Assembly: GCF_017573465.1 (NCBI RefSeq)
Contig: NZ_JAGEPF010000005.1
Location: 1 to 64,000 of the forward strand
DNA from: Actinomadura violacea
GTDB taxonomy: Bacteria > Actinomycetota > Actinomycetes > Streptosporangiales > Streptosporangiaceae
DNA length: 64,000 nucleotides
Direction: 5' to 3'
This document shows positions 1 to 7,780 of this stretch, one piece after another (the stretch's first letter is position 1; every line of letters begins with the position of its first letter). The position numbers and the translations under genes are program-made. The notes below the pieces were generated by a model, which was given only the letters and a program-made list of their open reading frames with translations, was not told the origin of the DNA and did no database searches.

Positions 1-61
1 GACTCTATGCTTGAAGAAGCAGGCCACCACGGAGAACTACCCTCAGCTCCTCCCACCCGCC

Positions 62-130
62 CTACACGCCGCCCGTCCGATCGGCGCCGCCCGCCGCGCC
101 GCTCACCGCGCCGCCCGCCGCGCCGCTCAT
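62..130 (-). other. 22-codon ORF coupled to the ketosynthase stop
   Basis: An ATG overlaps the ketosynthase stop codon as ATGA, the arrangement by which the KS-alpha gene is normally coupled to the chain-length factor. Here the frame runs only 22 codons of Gly/Ala-rich sequence before a TAG. It does not resemble the start of a chain-length factor. It may be a chance ORF or the relic of a lost coupled gene. Confidence 0.25.
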
Positions 131-132
131 CG
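85..132. repeat. Tandem 24-bp duplication across the KS stop
   Basis: Two 24-bp units (85-108 and 109-132) differ at one base (C106 versus T130). The right unit contains the ketosynthase stop codon and the overlapping ATG; the left unit turns that ATG into GTG in the same frame. The duplication therefore copied the junction between the ketosynthase gene and whatever followed it. Confidence 0.8.
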
Positions 133-1395
133 CGGCACCGCGTCGGGACCGGTCAGCACCATGGCGCTCTGGAAGCCGCCGAACCCGCTTCCGACCGTCA
201 GCACCGTGTCGGTCCGCTGCTCGCGGGCGACCAGGGGCACGTAGTCCAGTTCGCATTCGGGATCCGGCTCCCGCAGGTTGGCGGTCGGCGGGATGACATC
301 GTGCTCGATCGCCAGCGCGCATGCGGCGATCTCGATCGAACCGATGGCCCCGAGGGAGTGGCCGATCATCGACTTGATGGAGCTGACCGGGACGCGCCGG
401 GCATGGTGGCCGAGACTGCGTCTGACCGCGGCCGTCTCGTGCCGGTCGTTCTGCCGCGTCCCCGATCCGTGCGCGTTGACATAGTCGATGTCGGCGGGCG
501 CCAGCCGCGCCCGGTCGAGCGCCGCCGTGATCGCTGCGGCCATCTCCCGGCCGTCCGGCCGCAGTCCGGTCATGTGGAAGGCATTCGACCTGGACGCGAA
601 CCCGCGGATGGCGGCGTACACGTGCGCCCTGCGGCGCAGCGCCGCCTCGAGCGGCTCCAGCACGAAGAACGCGCTCCCCTCACCGAGCACGAACCCGTCG
701 CGGCTCCGGTCGAACGGCCTGGACGCGTGCTCCGGATCGTCGTTGCGCGCGGTGGTGGCCTTGATGGCATCGAAGCAGGCCACGGTGATCGGGGAGATCG
801 GCGCGTCGGTCGCGCCCGCCACCGCGATCTCCGCGGAGCCCTCGGCGAGCAGCGCGCACGCGTAGCCCACGGCGTCCAGGCCGGAGGTGCACCCGGTGGA
901 GACGACCGACACGGGTCCCTCCGCCTCCACGGCCCAGGCCACCTCGGCGGCCAGCGAGCTCGGGACGAAGTATCCGTACAGGTGGGGCACGGCGTAGGTA
1001 TGGTCGACCAGCCAGGAGCGGCCGCCGTCGCTGACGGTGGCGTACTCCTCCTCCAACCCCATGGTGCACCCGACGGCGCTGCCCACCGTGACCGCGACCC
1101 GGCCCGGAGCGACCGCGCCCGCCGCCAGCCCGCTGTCGGCGAACGCCTCCCGGGCGGCGGCGACGCCCAGGAGCGCCGCCCGGTCCATGCGCCGGACCTC
1201 CCGGGGAGTGAACCCCTCGGCGACCGGATCGAAATCGCACTCCGCCGCGACGCGGGAGCGGAACGGGGCCGGATCGAAGAAGGACATCGCACGGGTCGCG
1301 GTGCGGCCGGAGGTGAGCAGCTCCCAGAATGCCTTCACACCGATCCCGCCGGGCGCACGGACCCCAATTCCGGTTATTGCAATAGCTTTGGCCAT
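127..1395 (-). CDS. Type II polyketide ketosynthase alpha (KS-alpha)
   Basis: This is the condensing subunit of an aromatic polyketide synthase. It would extend a malonyl-derived poly-beta-keto chain on an acyl carrier protein in a heterodimer with a chain-length factor. The 422-residue length fits the family. The nucleophile Cys169 lies in STGCTSGLD, and the other catalytic residues are present: His309 in NAHGSGT, Lys341 and His346 in KSMIGHSLG. The cysteine marks it as alpha, since the beta subunit carries Gln there. The start at 1395 follows GGAGGG at good spacing; the longer in-frame upstream extension has no domain content. It is transcribed away from the SARP gene. No chain-length factor or ACP follows before the window edge, which is unusual because KS-alpha and KS-beta are nearly always adjacent. 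Confidence 0.96.
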   Translation of the reverse strand: MAKAIAITGIGVRAPGGIGVKAFWELLTSGRTATRAMSFFDPAPFRSRVAAECDFDPVAEGFTPREVRRMDRAALLGVAAAREAFADSGLAAGAVAPGRVAVTVGSAVGCTMGLEEEYATVSDGGRSWLVDHTYAVPHLYGYFVPSSLAAEVAWAVEAEGPVSVVSTGCTSGLDAVGYACALLAEGSAEIAVAGATDAPISPITVACFDAIKATTARNDDPEHASRPFDRSRDGFVLGEGSAFFVLEPLEAALRRRAHVYAAIRGFASRSNAFHMTGLRPDGREMAAAITAALDRARLAPADIDYVNAHGSGTRQNDRHETAAVRRSLGHHARRVPVSSIKSMIGHSLGAIGSIEIAACALAIEHDVIPPTANLREPDPECELDYVPLVAREQRTDTVLTVGSGFGGFQSAMVLTGPDAVPR

Positions 1396-1436
1396 CAATA
1401 TCCCTCCATGCGGTCCGGAGTAGGATGCCCAGACGC

Positions 1437-1465
1437 GACTCGAAAGGCCCTTGAGAGGTGCTCGA
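1437..1465 (-). promoter_or_regulatory. SARP-type heptamer repeats before KS-alpha
   Basis: Read on the minus strand, TCGAGCA, TCAAGGG and TCGAGTC begin exactly 11 bp apart, one helical turn, ending about 40 bp before the KS-alpha start. SARP activators such as DnrI and ActII-ORF4 bind TCGAG-like heptamers with this spacing at or beside the -35 position. The SARP gene is next door. Spacing and sequence are seen; binding is inferred. Confidence 0.75.
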
Positions 1466-1630
1466 ATAAGCGGCCGCGCCGGACCGGGCGAATTCTTCGG
1501 CCGGAGGGACGAGGTCATCCCGTCCATGTCGGCGACGTCGGCGACCGCGGCGGGCCGCGCTCGCCGATGCGCGACTACATGCGCGCGGCACCCCGGACGG
1601 GCCGGCGCTTTACCATTCGGGATGACCCTA

Positions 1631-1665
1631 CTTGACAATGCTGACCAAGTTTACCAAGCTGACCA
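1631..1665. promoter_or_regulatory. Direct-repeat block in the KS/SARP divergent region
   Basis: GCTGACCA occurs at 1640-1647 and again at 1658-1665, 18 bp apart, with CCAAG repeated between them and TTGACA at 1632-1637. This AT-richer island stands out in the 426-bp divergent region and could be the SARP gene promoter or a regulator site. No protein family can be assigned to it. Confidence 0.35.
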
Positions 1666-1821
1666 CCCGCCGGTGTTCATATCCACACGGCGCTGACATA
1701 CAACTACACGGGTTGGATCGCGAGCGAGTCAGGGGTGCCGGCTCCCCCCGCCAAAGACCCGTCGGCAACGCCGCCTTCGCCGCTCGAAGGGTTTCTCCGT
1801 TTCCGTCCACCCGGAGGTAGT

Positions 1822-2604
1822 GTGGAATTCCGCGTCCTCGGACCGATATCCGTAGCACCAGTGGGAAGTGTGAGCCCTCAACTCGCCCCGAAGCCCCGCA
1901 AGATCCTCGCGCTGCTGCTGCTGAACGCGAACAAGATCGTCTCCACGAGTTCCCTCATGACCGAACTGTGGGGCGACCGGCCCCCCAAGAGCGCCGTGAC
2001 CACGCTGCAGACCTACGTGCTGCACCTGCGCAAGGCGCTCGGCCGCATCTGGGGAATGTCGCTCCCGAAGATCGCCCAGGACATCCTGACGACGCACACC
2101 AACGGCTACATGCTCTCGGCCCCTCTGGGGACCATCGACCTGCACGTTTACGATGAACTTGTGAGCACCGGGCACAGGGCCCTGGAGAGCGGCGACGTGA
2201 AACGGGCCGTGGCTCACTTCGAGGAGGCGCTCACACTCTGGAGCGGTCCGCCGCTGGCGGACGTCCCCGCCGGCCGCCTCCTGGAAACCGAGATCACACG
2301 CCTCACCGAGGATCGGCTGAGCACGTTGGAGGGCCGGATCTCCGCCGACCTCAGGCTGGGCCGCCACCACCAGTTGCTGGGCGAGCTCGCCGCACTGGTG
2401 GGGCAGCACTCCTTTCACGAGGGCCTCCACGAAAAGTACATGCTCGCGCTCTACCGGTCCGGCCGGAGGCATCAGGCCCTGGACGTCTACCAGCGGCTGC
2501 GGTCGGCGCTCGTGAACGAGCTGGGCATCGACCCCTCGCCCCGGCTCCAGCAACTGCACCGCTCGATCCTCGCGTCGGCGTCGCACCTCGACGAGGTGTC
2601 CTGA
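1822..2604 (+). CDS. SARP family pathway-specific activator
   Basis: A 260-residue Streptomyces antibiotic regulatory protein, the class that switches on aromatic polyketide clusters. The N-terminal part (roughly residues 1-95) is an OmpR-like winged helix with typical landmarks: FRVLGPI at the start, KPRKILALLLL, LWGDRPP and TLQTYVLHLRKAL. The remainder is the bacterial transcriptional activation (BTAD) domain, including LYRSGRRHQALDVY and ELGIDPSPRLQQLH. The size matches the small ActII-ORF4/DnrI class with no NTPase domain. The GTG start at 1822 is chosen because GGAGG lies just upstream and homology begins there. It sits between the two arms of the cluster and its probable target heptamers lie in front of both. 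Confidence 0.95.
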   Translation: MEFRVLGPISVAPVGSVSPQLAPKPRKILALLLLNANKIVSTSSLMTELWGDRPPKSAVTTLQTYVLHLRKALGRIWGMSLPKIAQDILTTHTNGYMLSAPLGTIDLHVYDELVSTGHRALESGDVKRAVAHFEEALTLWSGPPLADVPAGRLLETEITRLTEDRLSTLEGRISADLRLGRHHQLLGELAALVGQHSFHEGLHEKYMLALYRSGRRHQALDVYQRLRSALVNELGIDPSPRLQQLHRSILASASHLDEVS

Positions 2605-2684
2605 GGCCGCCTGACCGGCGCCCGACCCGCCGCCCAGGGCCGGGCGCGTTCCGGTGGATCCCCCGAACGCGCCCGGCCTGGGCC

Positions 2685-3119
2685 TCACGGCACGATGTCG
2701 TCACGTGCGACGATACGGTGCCGCACCCGCAGCCCGCCGTCGTCCACGAGCAGGTCCTCACACGTGGTGGACATGCGGACCACCGACGGACCGCCGGCCG
2801 GGGTCTCGATGATCAGGGCGTAGCTGTACACCCGGACGGTGCCGTCCTCCTCCGGGGCCACATCGCACATGCCGAGCCAGTGACGCCGCGTCGTGCCTGC
2901 TGCCCGCAACTCGGCGGCCGCGGCGCGGGCTGCCGCGGCGATGGCCCGGCGGCCGCGCGTGGGCTGCTTGTGCGCGTTGGCCTCGAATACCGCGTCCTCG
3001 GTGAAGGTGTCGGCCCACGCCTCGGCCTCCCCGGAATCGAGCAGCCTCATCTGAACGGCGTAGAACTGCCGCACGCGCGCACCCAGACCGACGGTGTCAT
3101 TCGTCTCCGTCTCGGTCAT
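2685..3119 (-). CDS. SnoaL/NTF2-like protein of the PKS cluster
   Basis: A 144-residue protein of the NTF2-like (SnoaL-like, bile-acid-dehydratase-like) fold. The pattern AEAWADTFTEDAVFEAN near residues 25-42 and the later beta strands are typical. In aromatic polyketide pathways such small cone-shaped proteins act as cyclases, dehydratases or hydroxylation partners, but the reaction cannot be read from the sequence. The start at 3119 follows GGAGGA. It is divergent from the ketoreductase operon and shares a 192-bp control region with it. That region contains the phased SARP heptamers on the other strand, so co-regulation is likely. Confidence 0.85.
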   Translation of the reverse strand: MTETETNDTVGLGARVRQFYAVQMRLLDSGEAEAWADTFTEDAVFEANAHKQPTRGRRAIAAAARAAAAELRAAGTTRRHWLGMCDVAPEEDGTVRVYSYALIIETPAGGPSVVRMSTTCEDLLVDDGGLRVRHRIVARDDIVP

Positions 3120-3199
3120 CGACCATCCTCCATTACGAATGAGTGACGTCCACCGCACCAACTCTGACAGTGACCGCTCGAACACGCCTTGATGCTCGG

Positions 3200-3250
3200 T
3201 CGAGAGCGACTCCGGGTCTTTTCAACCCCGTTTCAAGGTGCCGTTGAGAC
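3200..3250 (+). promoter_or_regulatory. Five phased SARP heptamers before the ketoreductase operon
   Basis: Heptamers TCGAGAG (3200), TCCGGGT (3211), TCAACCC (3222), TCAAGGT (3233) and TTGAGAC (3244) begin at exact 11-bp steps. The first, fourth and fifth fit TC(G/A)AG best. The array runs into a possible -10 (CATATT, 3251-3256). It matches the arrangement before KS-alpha and the known binding mode of SARP activators. It lies in the divergent region shared with the SnoaL-like gene. Confidence 0.78.
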
Positions 3251-3311
3251 CATATTCACGAGCCCCGAAGACGAGCCGTCACGGCCGCATGAACGGAGAC
3301 GAGGAGGACGA

Positions 3312-4097
3312 ATGGGCGAAGAATCCGACCGGACCGCTCTGATCACCGGCGCGACCAGTGGAATCGGATTGGCGATCGCACGGCGATTGGCCGCGGACGG
3401 AATGCGGGTCTTCATATGCGCGCGCGGCGGAGACGCCCTGGAACGCGTATTGAAGGAACTGCGAAACGCCGGTTCCAAGGTCGCCGGAGTCACGGCGGAC
3501 GTCCGGAACGCCGAGCATGTCACCCACCTCGTCAAGGCCGCCGTGGACGAGTTCGGCGGAGTTGACATCCTGGTGAACAATGCCGGGCGCAGCGGTGGCG
3601 GAGTCACCGCGCGGATAACCGACGAGCTGTGGTCCGACGTCATCGACACCAACCTCAACAGCGTGTTTCGGATGAGCCGCGAGGTCCTCGTCAACTCCGG
3701 GATGCTCGAGCGGAGCTGGGGCCGGATCGTCAACATCGCCTCGACCGGGGGGAAGCAGGGCGTGGTGCTCGGCGCCCCCTACTCGGCCTCCAAGCATGGC
3801 GTCGTGGGCTTCACCAAGGCGCTCGGGCTGGAGCTGGCCAAGACGGGCGTCACGGTGAACGCGGTATGCCCGGGTTACGTCGAGACGCCGATGGCGGAGC
3901 GGGTGCGCCAGGGCTACGCGGCCGCGTGGGACACCTCCGAGGCGGCCGTCCTCGAACGCTTCCAGGCGAAGATCCCGCTCGGCCGTTACTCCACCCCGGA
4001 CGAGGTCGCGGGGATCGTCGGCTACCTCGTCACGGACACCGCGGCGTCCATCACCGCCCAGGCGCTGAACGTCTGCGGCGGGCTCGGCAACTACTGA
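3312..4097 (+). CDS. ActIII-type polyketide ketoreductase
   Basis: A 261-residue short-chain dehydrogenase, the same length as actinorhodin ketoreductase ActIII. It would use NADPH to reduce one carbonyl (usually C-9) of the nascent poly-beta-keto chain. The cofactor loop TGATSGIG is at 12-19, NNAG at 89-92, and the catalytic Ser144, Tyr157 and Lys161 are all present. The stereocontrol motif that is Pro94-Gly-Gly in ActIII reads Ser94-Gly-Gly here. The start at 3312 follows GAGGAGGA. The stop overlaps a possible start of the aromatase gene (TGATG), and the four genes 3312-7020 look like one operon behind the SARP heptamers. Confidence 0.95.
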   Translation: MGEESDRTALITGATSGIGLAIARRLAADGMRVFICARGGDALERVLKELRNAGSKVAGVTADVRNAEHVTHLVKAAVDEFGGVDILVNNAGRSGGGVTARITDELWSDVIDTNLNSVFRMSREVLVNSGMLERSWGRIVNIASTGGKQGVVLGAPYSASKHGVVGFTKALGLELAKTGVTVNAVCPGYVETPMAERVRQGYAAAWDTSEAAVLERFQAKIPLGRYSTPDEVAGIVGYLVTDTAASITAQALNVCGGLGNY

Positions 4098-4117
4098 TGC
4101 GAAACGGAGCCAGCGAC

Positions 4118-5095
4118 ATGACGGAACCGCGCCCCCGCTCGGCGGAACACGCCATCACGGTCGACGCGCCGGCCGAGGACGTCTACCGCATCGTTGCCAC
4201 GGCGGTCGACTGGCCGGTCCACTTCCCCCCGACCGTCCACGTCGACCTGCTGGACAGCGATGGCGCCGAGGAACGCATCCGGATCTGGGCGACCGCGAAC
4301 GACGAGGTGAAGTGCTGGACCTCCCGCCGCGTCCACGCCCCCGACGCGATGAGCGTGAAGTTCCGGCAGGAGGTCACCGCTTCCCCGGTGGCGTTCATGC
4401 GCGGCGAATGGCGGATCACCCCCCTGGACTCGGCGCGGTCCCGGGTGACGCTGCTGCACACCTACGGCGCGATCGACGACGACCCGCGCTCCGCCGAGTG
4501 GATCGGCCGGGCCGTCGACGGCAACAGCGGCCAGGAGCTCGCCAAGCTCAAGCGGGCCGCCGAGATGTCCGGGCGGCTCGGCGAGCTGCTGCTGTCGTTC
4601 GAGGACTCCGTGACGGTCGCGGCCGGTCCGGAGGACGTCTACGACTTCCTGTACCGCGCGGCCGAGTGGCCCCGGCGCATCCCGCACGTGAGCCGGCTGG
4701 AGCTCACCGAGAGCACGGACGGCGTCCAGCGCATGGCCATGGACACCCGGACCGCGGACGGCTCGGTGCACACCACCGAGTCGGTGCGGGTCTGCCTGCC
4801 GCCCGACCGGATCGTCTACAAGCAGATGGTGACGCCCGCCCTGATGACCGCGCACACCGGGAGCTGGCACCTGACCGCGGGCCCCGCCGGCGGGACGGTG
4901 GCCACCGCGCGGCACACGGTGCTGCTGGCCCCCGACCGCGTGCGGGACGTCCTCGGGCCGGACGCGACGATCGCCACCGCGCGGGAGTTCGTCCGCAAGG
5001 CGCTCGGCGGCAACAGCACGGTGACCCTGCGGCACGCGAAGGCCCACGCCGAGGCGCCGGTCCGCGGGACCGCGGCGGAGGGGAGCCTCGCGTGA
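4118..5095 (+). CDS. Two-domain polyketide aromatase/cyclase
   Basis: A protein of about 325 residues with two START/Bet v1-like polyketide cyclase domains, each opening with a similar stretch (HAITVDAPAEDVYRIV near residue 13 and DSVTVAAGPEDVYDFL near residue 165). Di-domain ARO/CYCs of this kind act after a C-9 ketoreductase to aromatise the first ring of reduced polyketides, which fits its position directly after the ActIII-type gene. The start at 4118 is preferred for its GGAG at 4106-4109; the in-frame ATG at 4097, overlapping the ketoreductase stop, is an alternative that would add seven residues. The end overlaps the next gene as GTGA. Confidence 0.93.
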   Translation: MTEPRPRSAEHAITVDAPAEDVYRIVATAVDWPVHFPPTVHVDLLDSDGAEERIRIWATANDEVKCWTSRRVHAPDAMSVKFRQEVTASPVAFMRGEWRITPLDSARSRVTLLHTYGAIDDDPRSAEWIGRAVDGNSGQELAKLKRAAEMSGRLGELLLSFEDSVTVAAGPEDVYDFLYRAAEWPRRIPHVSRLELTESTDGVQRMAMDTRTADGSVHTTESVRVCLPPDRIVYKQMVTPALMTAHTGSWHLTAGPAGGTVATARHTVLLAPDRVRDVLGPDATIATAREFVRKALGGNSTVTLRHAKAHAEAPVRGTAAEGSLA

Positions 5096-5859
5096 AGCTG
5101 ATCGACCTGTCCTCCCCCGTGGACGCCGAGTCGTGGGAGCCGGACCCGATCGAGCACACGATCATGACCCCCGCCGAGGGCGGCGAGCACATGATCGCGG
5201 AGATGCGGCGGCACTTCGGCCTCTCGCTCGACATCGCGGATCTGCCCGGCGGCGAGTTCCTCAACAACGACACCCTCACCCTGACCGTCCACACCGGAAC
5301 CCATGTCGACGCGCCGGCCCACTACGGTTCGACCGCGGCCTACGGCCGTCCGAGGACCATCGACCAGATGCCGCTGGAGTGGTTCCACCAGCCGGGAGTG
5401 GTGCTGGACCTGACGTCCGCGGGCGTCGGCAGCGTGGACGCGGACTTCATCCACGCGGAGCTGCGGCGCGTCGGCCACTTTCTCAGCCCGCTCGACATCG
5501 TGCTGCTGCGCACCGGGGCGCAGGAGTGGGGCGGCACCCGGCGCTACTTCACCGACTTCACGGGCCTCGACGGCTCGGCGGTGCACTACCTGCTCGACCA
5601 CGGGGTCAAGGTCATCGGAACCGACGCCTTCAGCCTCGACGCGCCGTTCCCCCGCATCATGGACGACTTCGCCCGGACCGGCGACCGCGACCTGCTCTGG
5701 CCAGCCCACTTCGCGGGACGCGAGCGCGAGTACTGCCAGATCGAGCGCCTGGCGAACCTGGACGCGCTCCCCGACTCCGGTTTCACCGTCATCTGCTTCC
5801 CGGTGAGCATCGCTCGCGCCGGAGCGGGTTGGGCGCGCGCCGTAGCCGTCCTCCACTGA
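5092..5859 (+). CDS. Polyketide cyclase, metal-dependent cyclase family (PF04199)
   Basis: A 255-residue protein of the cyclase/kynurenine-formamidase-like family. The hallmark metal-binding motif HTGTHVDAPAHYG is at about 64-76, and a second conserved block, IGTDAFSLD, at about 179-187. Relatives in aromatic polyketide clusters (OxyN-like) are implicated in closing later rings after the aromatase. The GTG start overlaps the aromatase stop by four bases, so translation is probably coupled. Ketoreductase, aromatase/cyclase and this cyclase together imply a reduced, multi-ring product. The final ring pattern cannot be deduced. Confidence 0.9.
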   Translation: MKLIDLSSPVDAESWEPDPIEHTIMTPAEGGEHMIAEMRRHFGLSLDIADLPGGEFLNNDTLTLTVHTGTHVDAPAHYGSTAAYGRPRTIDQMPLEWFHQPGVVLDLTSAGVGSVDADFIHAELRRVGHFLSPLDIVLLRTGAQEWGGTRRYFTDFTGLDGSAVHYLLDHGVKVIGTDAFSLDAPFPRIMDDFARTGDRDLLWPAHFAGREREYCQIERLANLDALPDSGFTVICFPVSIARAGAGWARAVAVLH

Positions 5860-5898
5860 CGTCCCCCATGAGGTTCCAGCTGAACGAGGGAGAGCGGC

Positions 5899-7020
5899 AT
5901 GCGCACCGATGCCGAAGCACAGCGGACCGAGAACGTGCCGATCGTCTACCGCGCGCTCGCCCTGGGCGACTACCTGCTGGGGCGCACCGACCTGCGCACC
6001 GCCTCCCGCGCCGCCGGACTCCCGACGGACTGCATCACCCGCATGCTGCACCACCGTGCCGGCCTCGCGACGCGGGGCGGCCCGGACGACGCCGACGGTG
6101 CGGCCCTGCTGCTGTCGGTCGTCGTACCGGTCTTCAACAACGCCACCACGCTGCGCGAGCTGCACTCGCGGCTCCGCCGGGTGCTCGCCCCGATCGGCGC
6201 CGCCGAGATCCTCTTCGTCGACGACGGCAGCGCGGACGAGTCGGTGGAGGTCATCCGCGAACTGTGCGAGCTCGACCCGGGAGTGCGGCTGATCCGGCTG
6301 TCGCGCAACTTCGGCCAGCAGGCGGCGCTGAGCGCCGGGCTGGACGAGGCGGGCGGCTCGGGTGTCGTCATGCTGGACGCCGACCTTCAGGATCCGCCGG
6401 AGCTGATCCCCGAGCTGGTCGAGCGGTGGCGGGCCGGACATGACGTCGTCTACATGGTCCGGCGCAACAGGAAGGAGGGCCTGCACAAGCGCTTCGCGTA
6501 CTCCCTGTTCTACCGCGTGTTCCGCTACCTCGCGGACGTGGAGGTCCCCCTGGCGAGCGGCGACTTCTCACTCGTGGACCGCAGGGTGGTGGCGGTGCTG
6601 CGCGAAATGCCCGAGCGCGGGAGGTTCCTGCGCGGCCTGCGGAGCTGGTCCGGCTTCCGGCAGACGAGCATCGAGTACGACCGCGCGGCACGCCCCTCCG
6701 GGGAGTCGCAGTACACGCTGCACAGACTGCTCAAGCTCGCCACCGACGGGCTGCTCGGGTTCTCCAGCGTCCCGCTGCGGCTCGTGTCGTCCCTCGGCAT
6801 CATCACCGCCCTCGCCGGAACCCTGATGCTGGGCGGGGTCCTGATCGCCCGGCTGAGCATCCCCGCGACCCCGGTCGGCTGGGCTTCCACCATCTCCGTC
6901 CTGCTCCTGGCCAGCGGGGCCCAGCTGACCACGGTCGGCATGGTCGGCGCCTACATCGCGCGGATCTACAACGAGGTCAAACAACGCCCCTTGTACATCG
7001 TCATGGAACGCATCGGATGA
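5899..7020 (+). CDS. Membrane-bound GT2 glycosyltransferase (GtrB/DPM1-like)
   Basis: A 373-residue family 2 glycosyltransferase. After about 70 N-terminal residues of no known domain comes the GT-A domain: LSVVVPVFNNATTL, LFVDDGSADES, the LSRNFGQQAALSAG block and the metal-binding DADLQDPP. Two hydrophobic segments follow (about 305-325 and 335-360). This is the layout of polyprenyl-phosphate sugar transferases such as GtrB and dolichol-phosphate-mannose synthase, which usually load a sugar on a lipid. It follows the cyclase by 39 bp with a GAGGGAGAG ribosome site, so it is probably the last gene of the operon. Polyketide sugars are normally attached by GT1 enzymes, so its role here is unclear. 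Confidence 0.88.
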   Translation: MRTDAEAQRTENVPIVYRALALGDYLLGRTDLRTASRAAGLPTDCITRMLHHRAGLATRGGPDDADGAALLLSVVVPVFNNATTLRELHSRLRRVLAPIGAAEILFVDDGSADESVEVIRELCELDPGVRLIRLSRNFGQQAALSAGLDEAGGSGVVMLDADLQDPPELIPELVERWRAGHDVVYMVRRNRKEGLHKRFAYSLFYRVFRYLADVEVPLASGDFSLVDRRVVAVLREMPERGRFLRGLRSWSGFRQTSIEYDRAARPSGESQYTLHRLLKLATDGLLGFSSVPLRLVSSLGIITALAGTLMLGGVLIARLSIPATPVGWASTISVLLLASGAQLTTVGMVGAYIARIYNEVKQRPLYIVMERIG

Positions 7021-7250
7021 CCTCACGCCCGGATTTCGGACCGCCCTTTCGGGCAAGCCTGACGGGCAGCGATTAGAGAGTTCTGATATCCGACGGTGCC
7101 GTCATGCGTCTCCTCCGACTTCCGCACCCGGGCCCTGCTCAACGCGATGCAGGACACTGCGGCCGCCGGGCCTCCTGCTATTTCCATCCCCGACCGCAAG
7201 GCGCTCGTCCAGGTCGAAGAGCGGTGCAAGCTGCACCTTCACGCCGCCGA

Positions 7251-7298
7251 CCGCCATGCAGGAACAGCTTCCCCTGGACTCGCCTTTCCGCCGTCTTA
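7251..7298. repeat. 48-bp dispersed repeat, copy 1
   Basis: This stretch matches 53271-53318 with three mismatches. Both copies lie just beyond the 3' end of a minus-strand coding region (an IS5 relic here, a TetR gene there). The origin is not recognised. Confidence 0.6.
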
Positions 7299-7307
7299 GA
7301 CGTCGTT

Positions 7308-7415
7308 TCATTTGGTAAGGCGGCTGCGGTAGGAGATCAGGGCGGCGGCGATGCCGACGAAGGCTAGGAAGTGCTCGGGTTTGCGTTCGTAGCGGCGGTG
7401 TAGTCGGCGGCAGCC
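7308..7415 (-). pseudogene. IS5-family transposase, C-terminal remnant
   Basis: About 35 codons end in the pattern RRYERKPEHFLAFVGIAAAL, followed by a short basic tail, as at the C terminus of IS5-type DDE transposases. The frame upstream does not continue the transposase, so only the 3' tip survives. The 287 bases between the glycosyltransferase and this relic hold no recognisable gene. Confidence 0.7.
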
Positions 7416-7540
7416 GGCCAGCCAGGGGCCCCGCAGTCTGAAAGTCGGTCCCGTCCCTGTTCCGGAGCACACGCTATAGGGCCGACAACTGTCGCGGGAC
7501 GGGCCACGACACCGTCCTCGCCTCGGGATGATGGGCAGTT

Positions 7541-7780
7541 GTGCTGTCGCCACTGGCCTGCTTGACCGTGGCGGACACGTTCGCGGCGCGGTGTCTGCTT
7601 CCTATGACCGACAGGGAGATGGACACCGAGATCTTGGTGCTGCGACATCAGATCACGGTGCTGGAGCCCCCGCCGGATGGGGCGGGGGTGCGGTTCCTCG
7701 GCCAGGATCGAGCACTGCTCGCGTGGCTGCTGCACCGGTCCCGCCGACCGCGACCGCCGGCCGGGGGCTGGCGTCAATGA
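7541..7780 (+). pseudogene. Integrase-core transposase, N-terminal remnant
   Basis: About 80 codons match the N-terminal part of the integrase-core transposase found at 11.7-12.7 kb (shared patterns include LLPMTDR and [10 protein letters not shown]). The homology also extends upstream into untranslated sequence near 7500. The catalytic part is missing. This is the only plus-strand relic among the four related ones. Confidence 0.72.

Noticed and set aside
7..1635. Very long plus-strand frame opposite the ketosynthase
   Set aside because: Arg/Gly/His/Pro-rich antisense shadow of a confidently identified KS-alpha gene.
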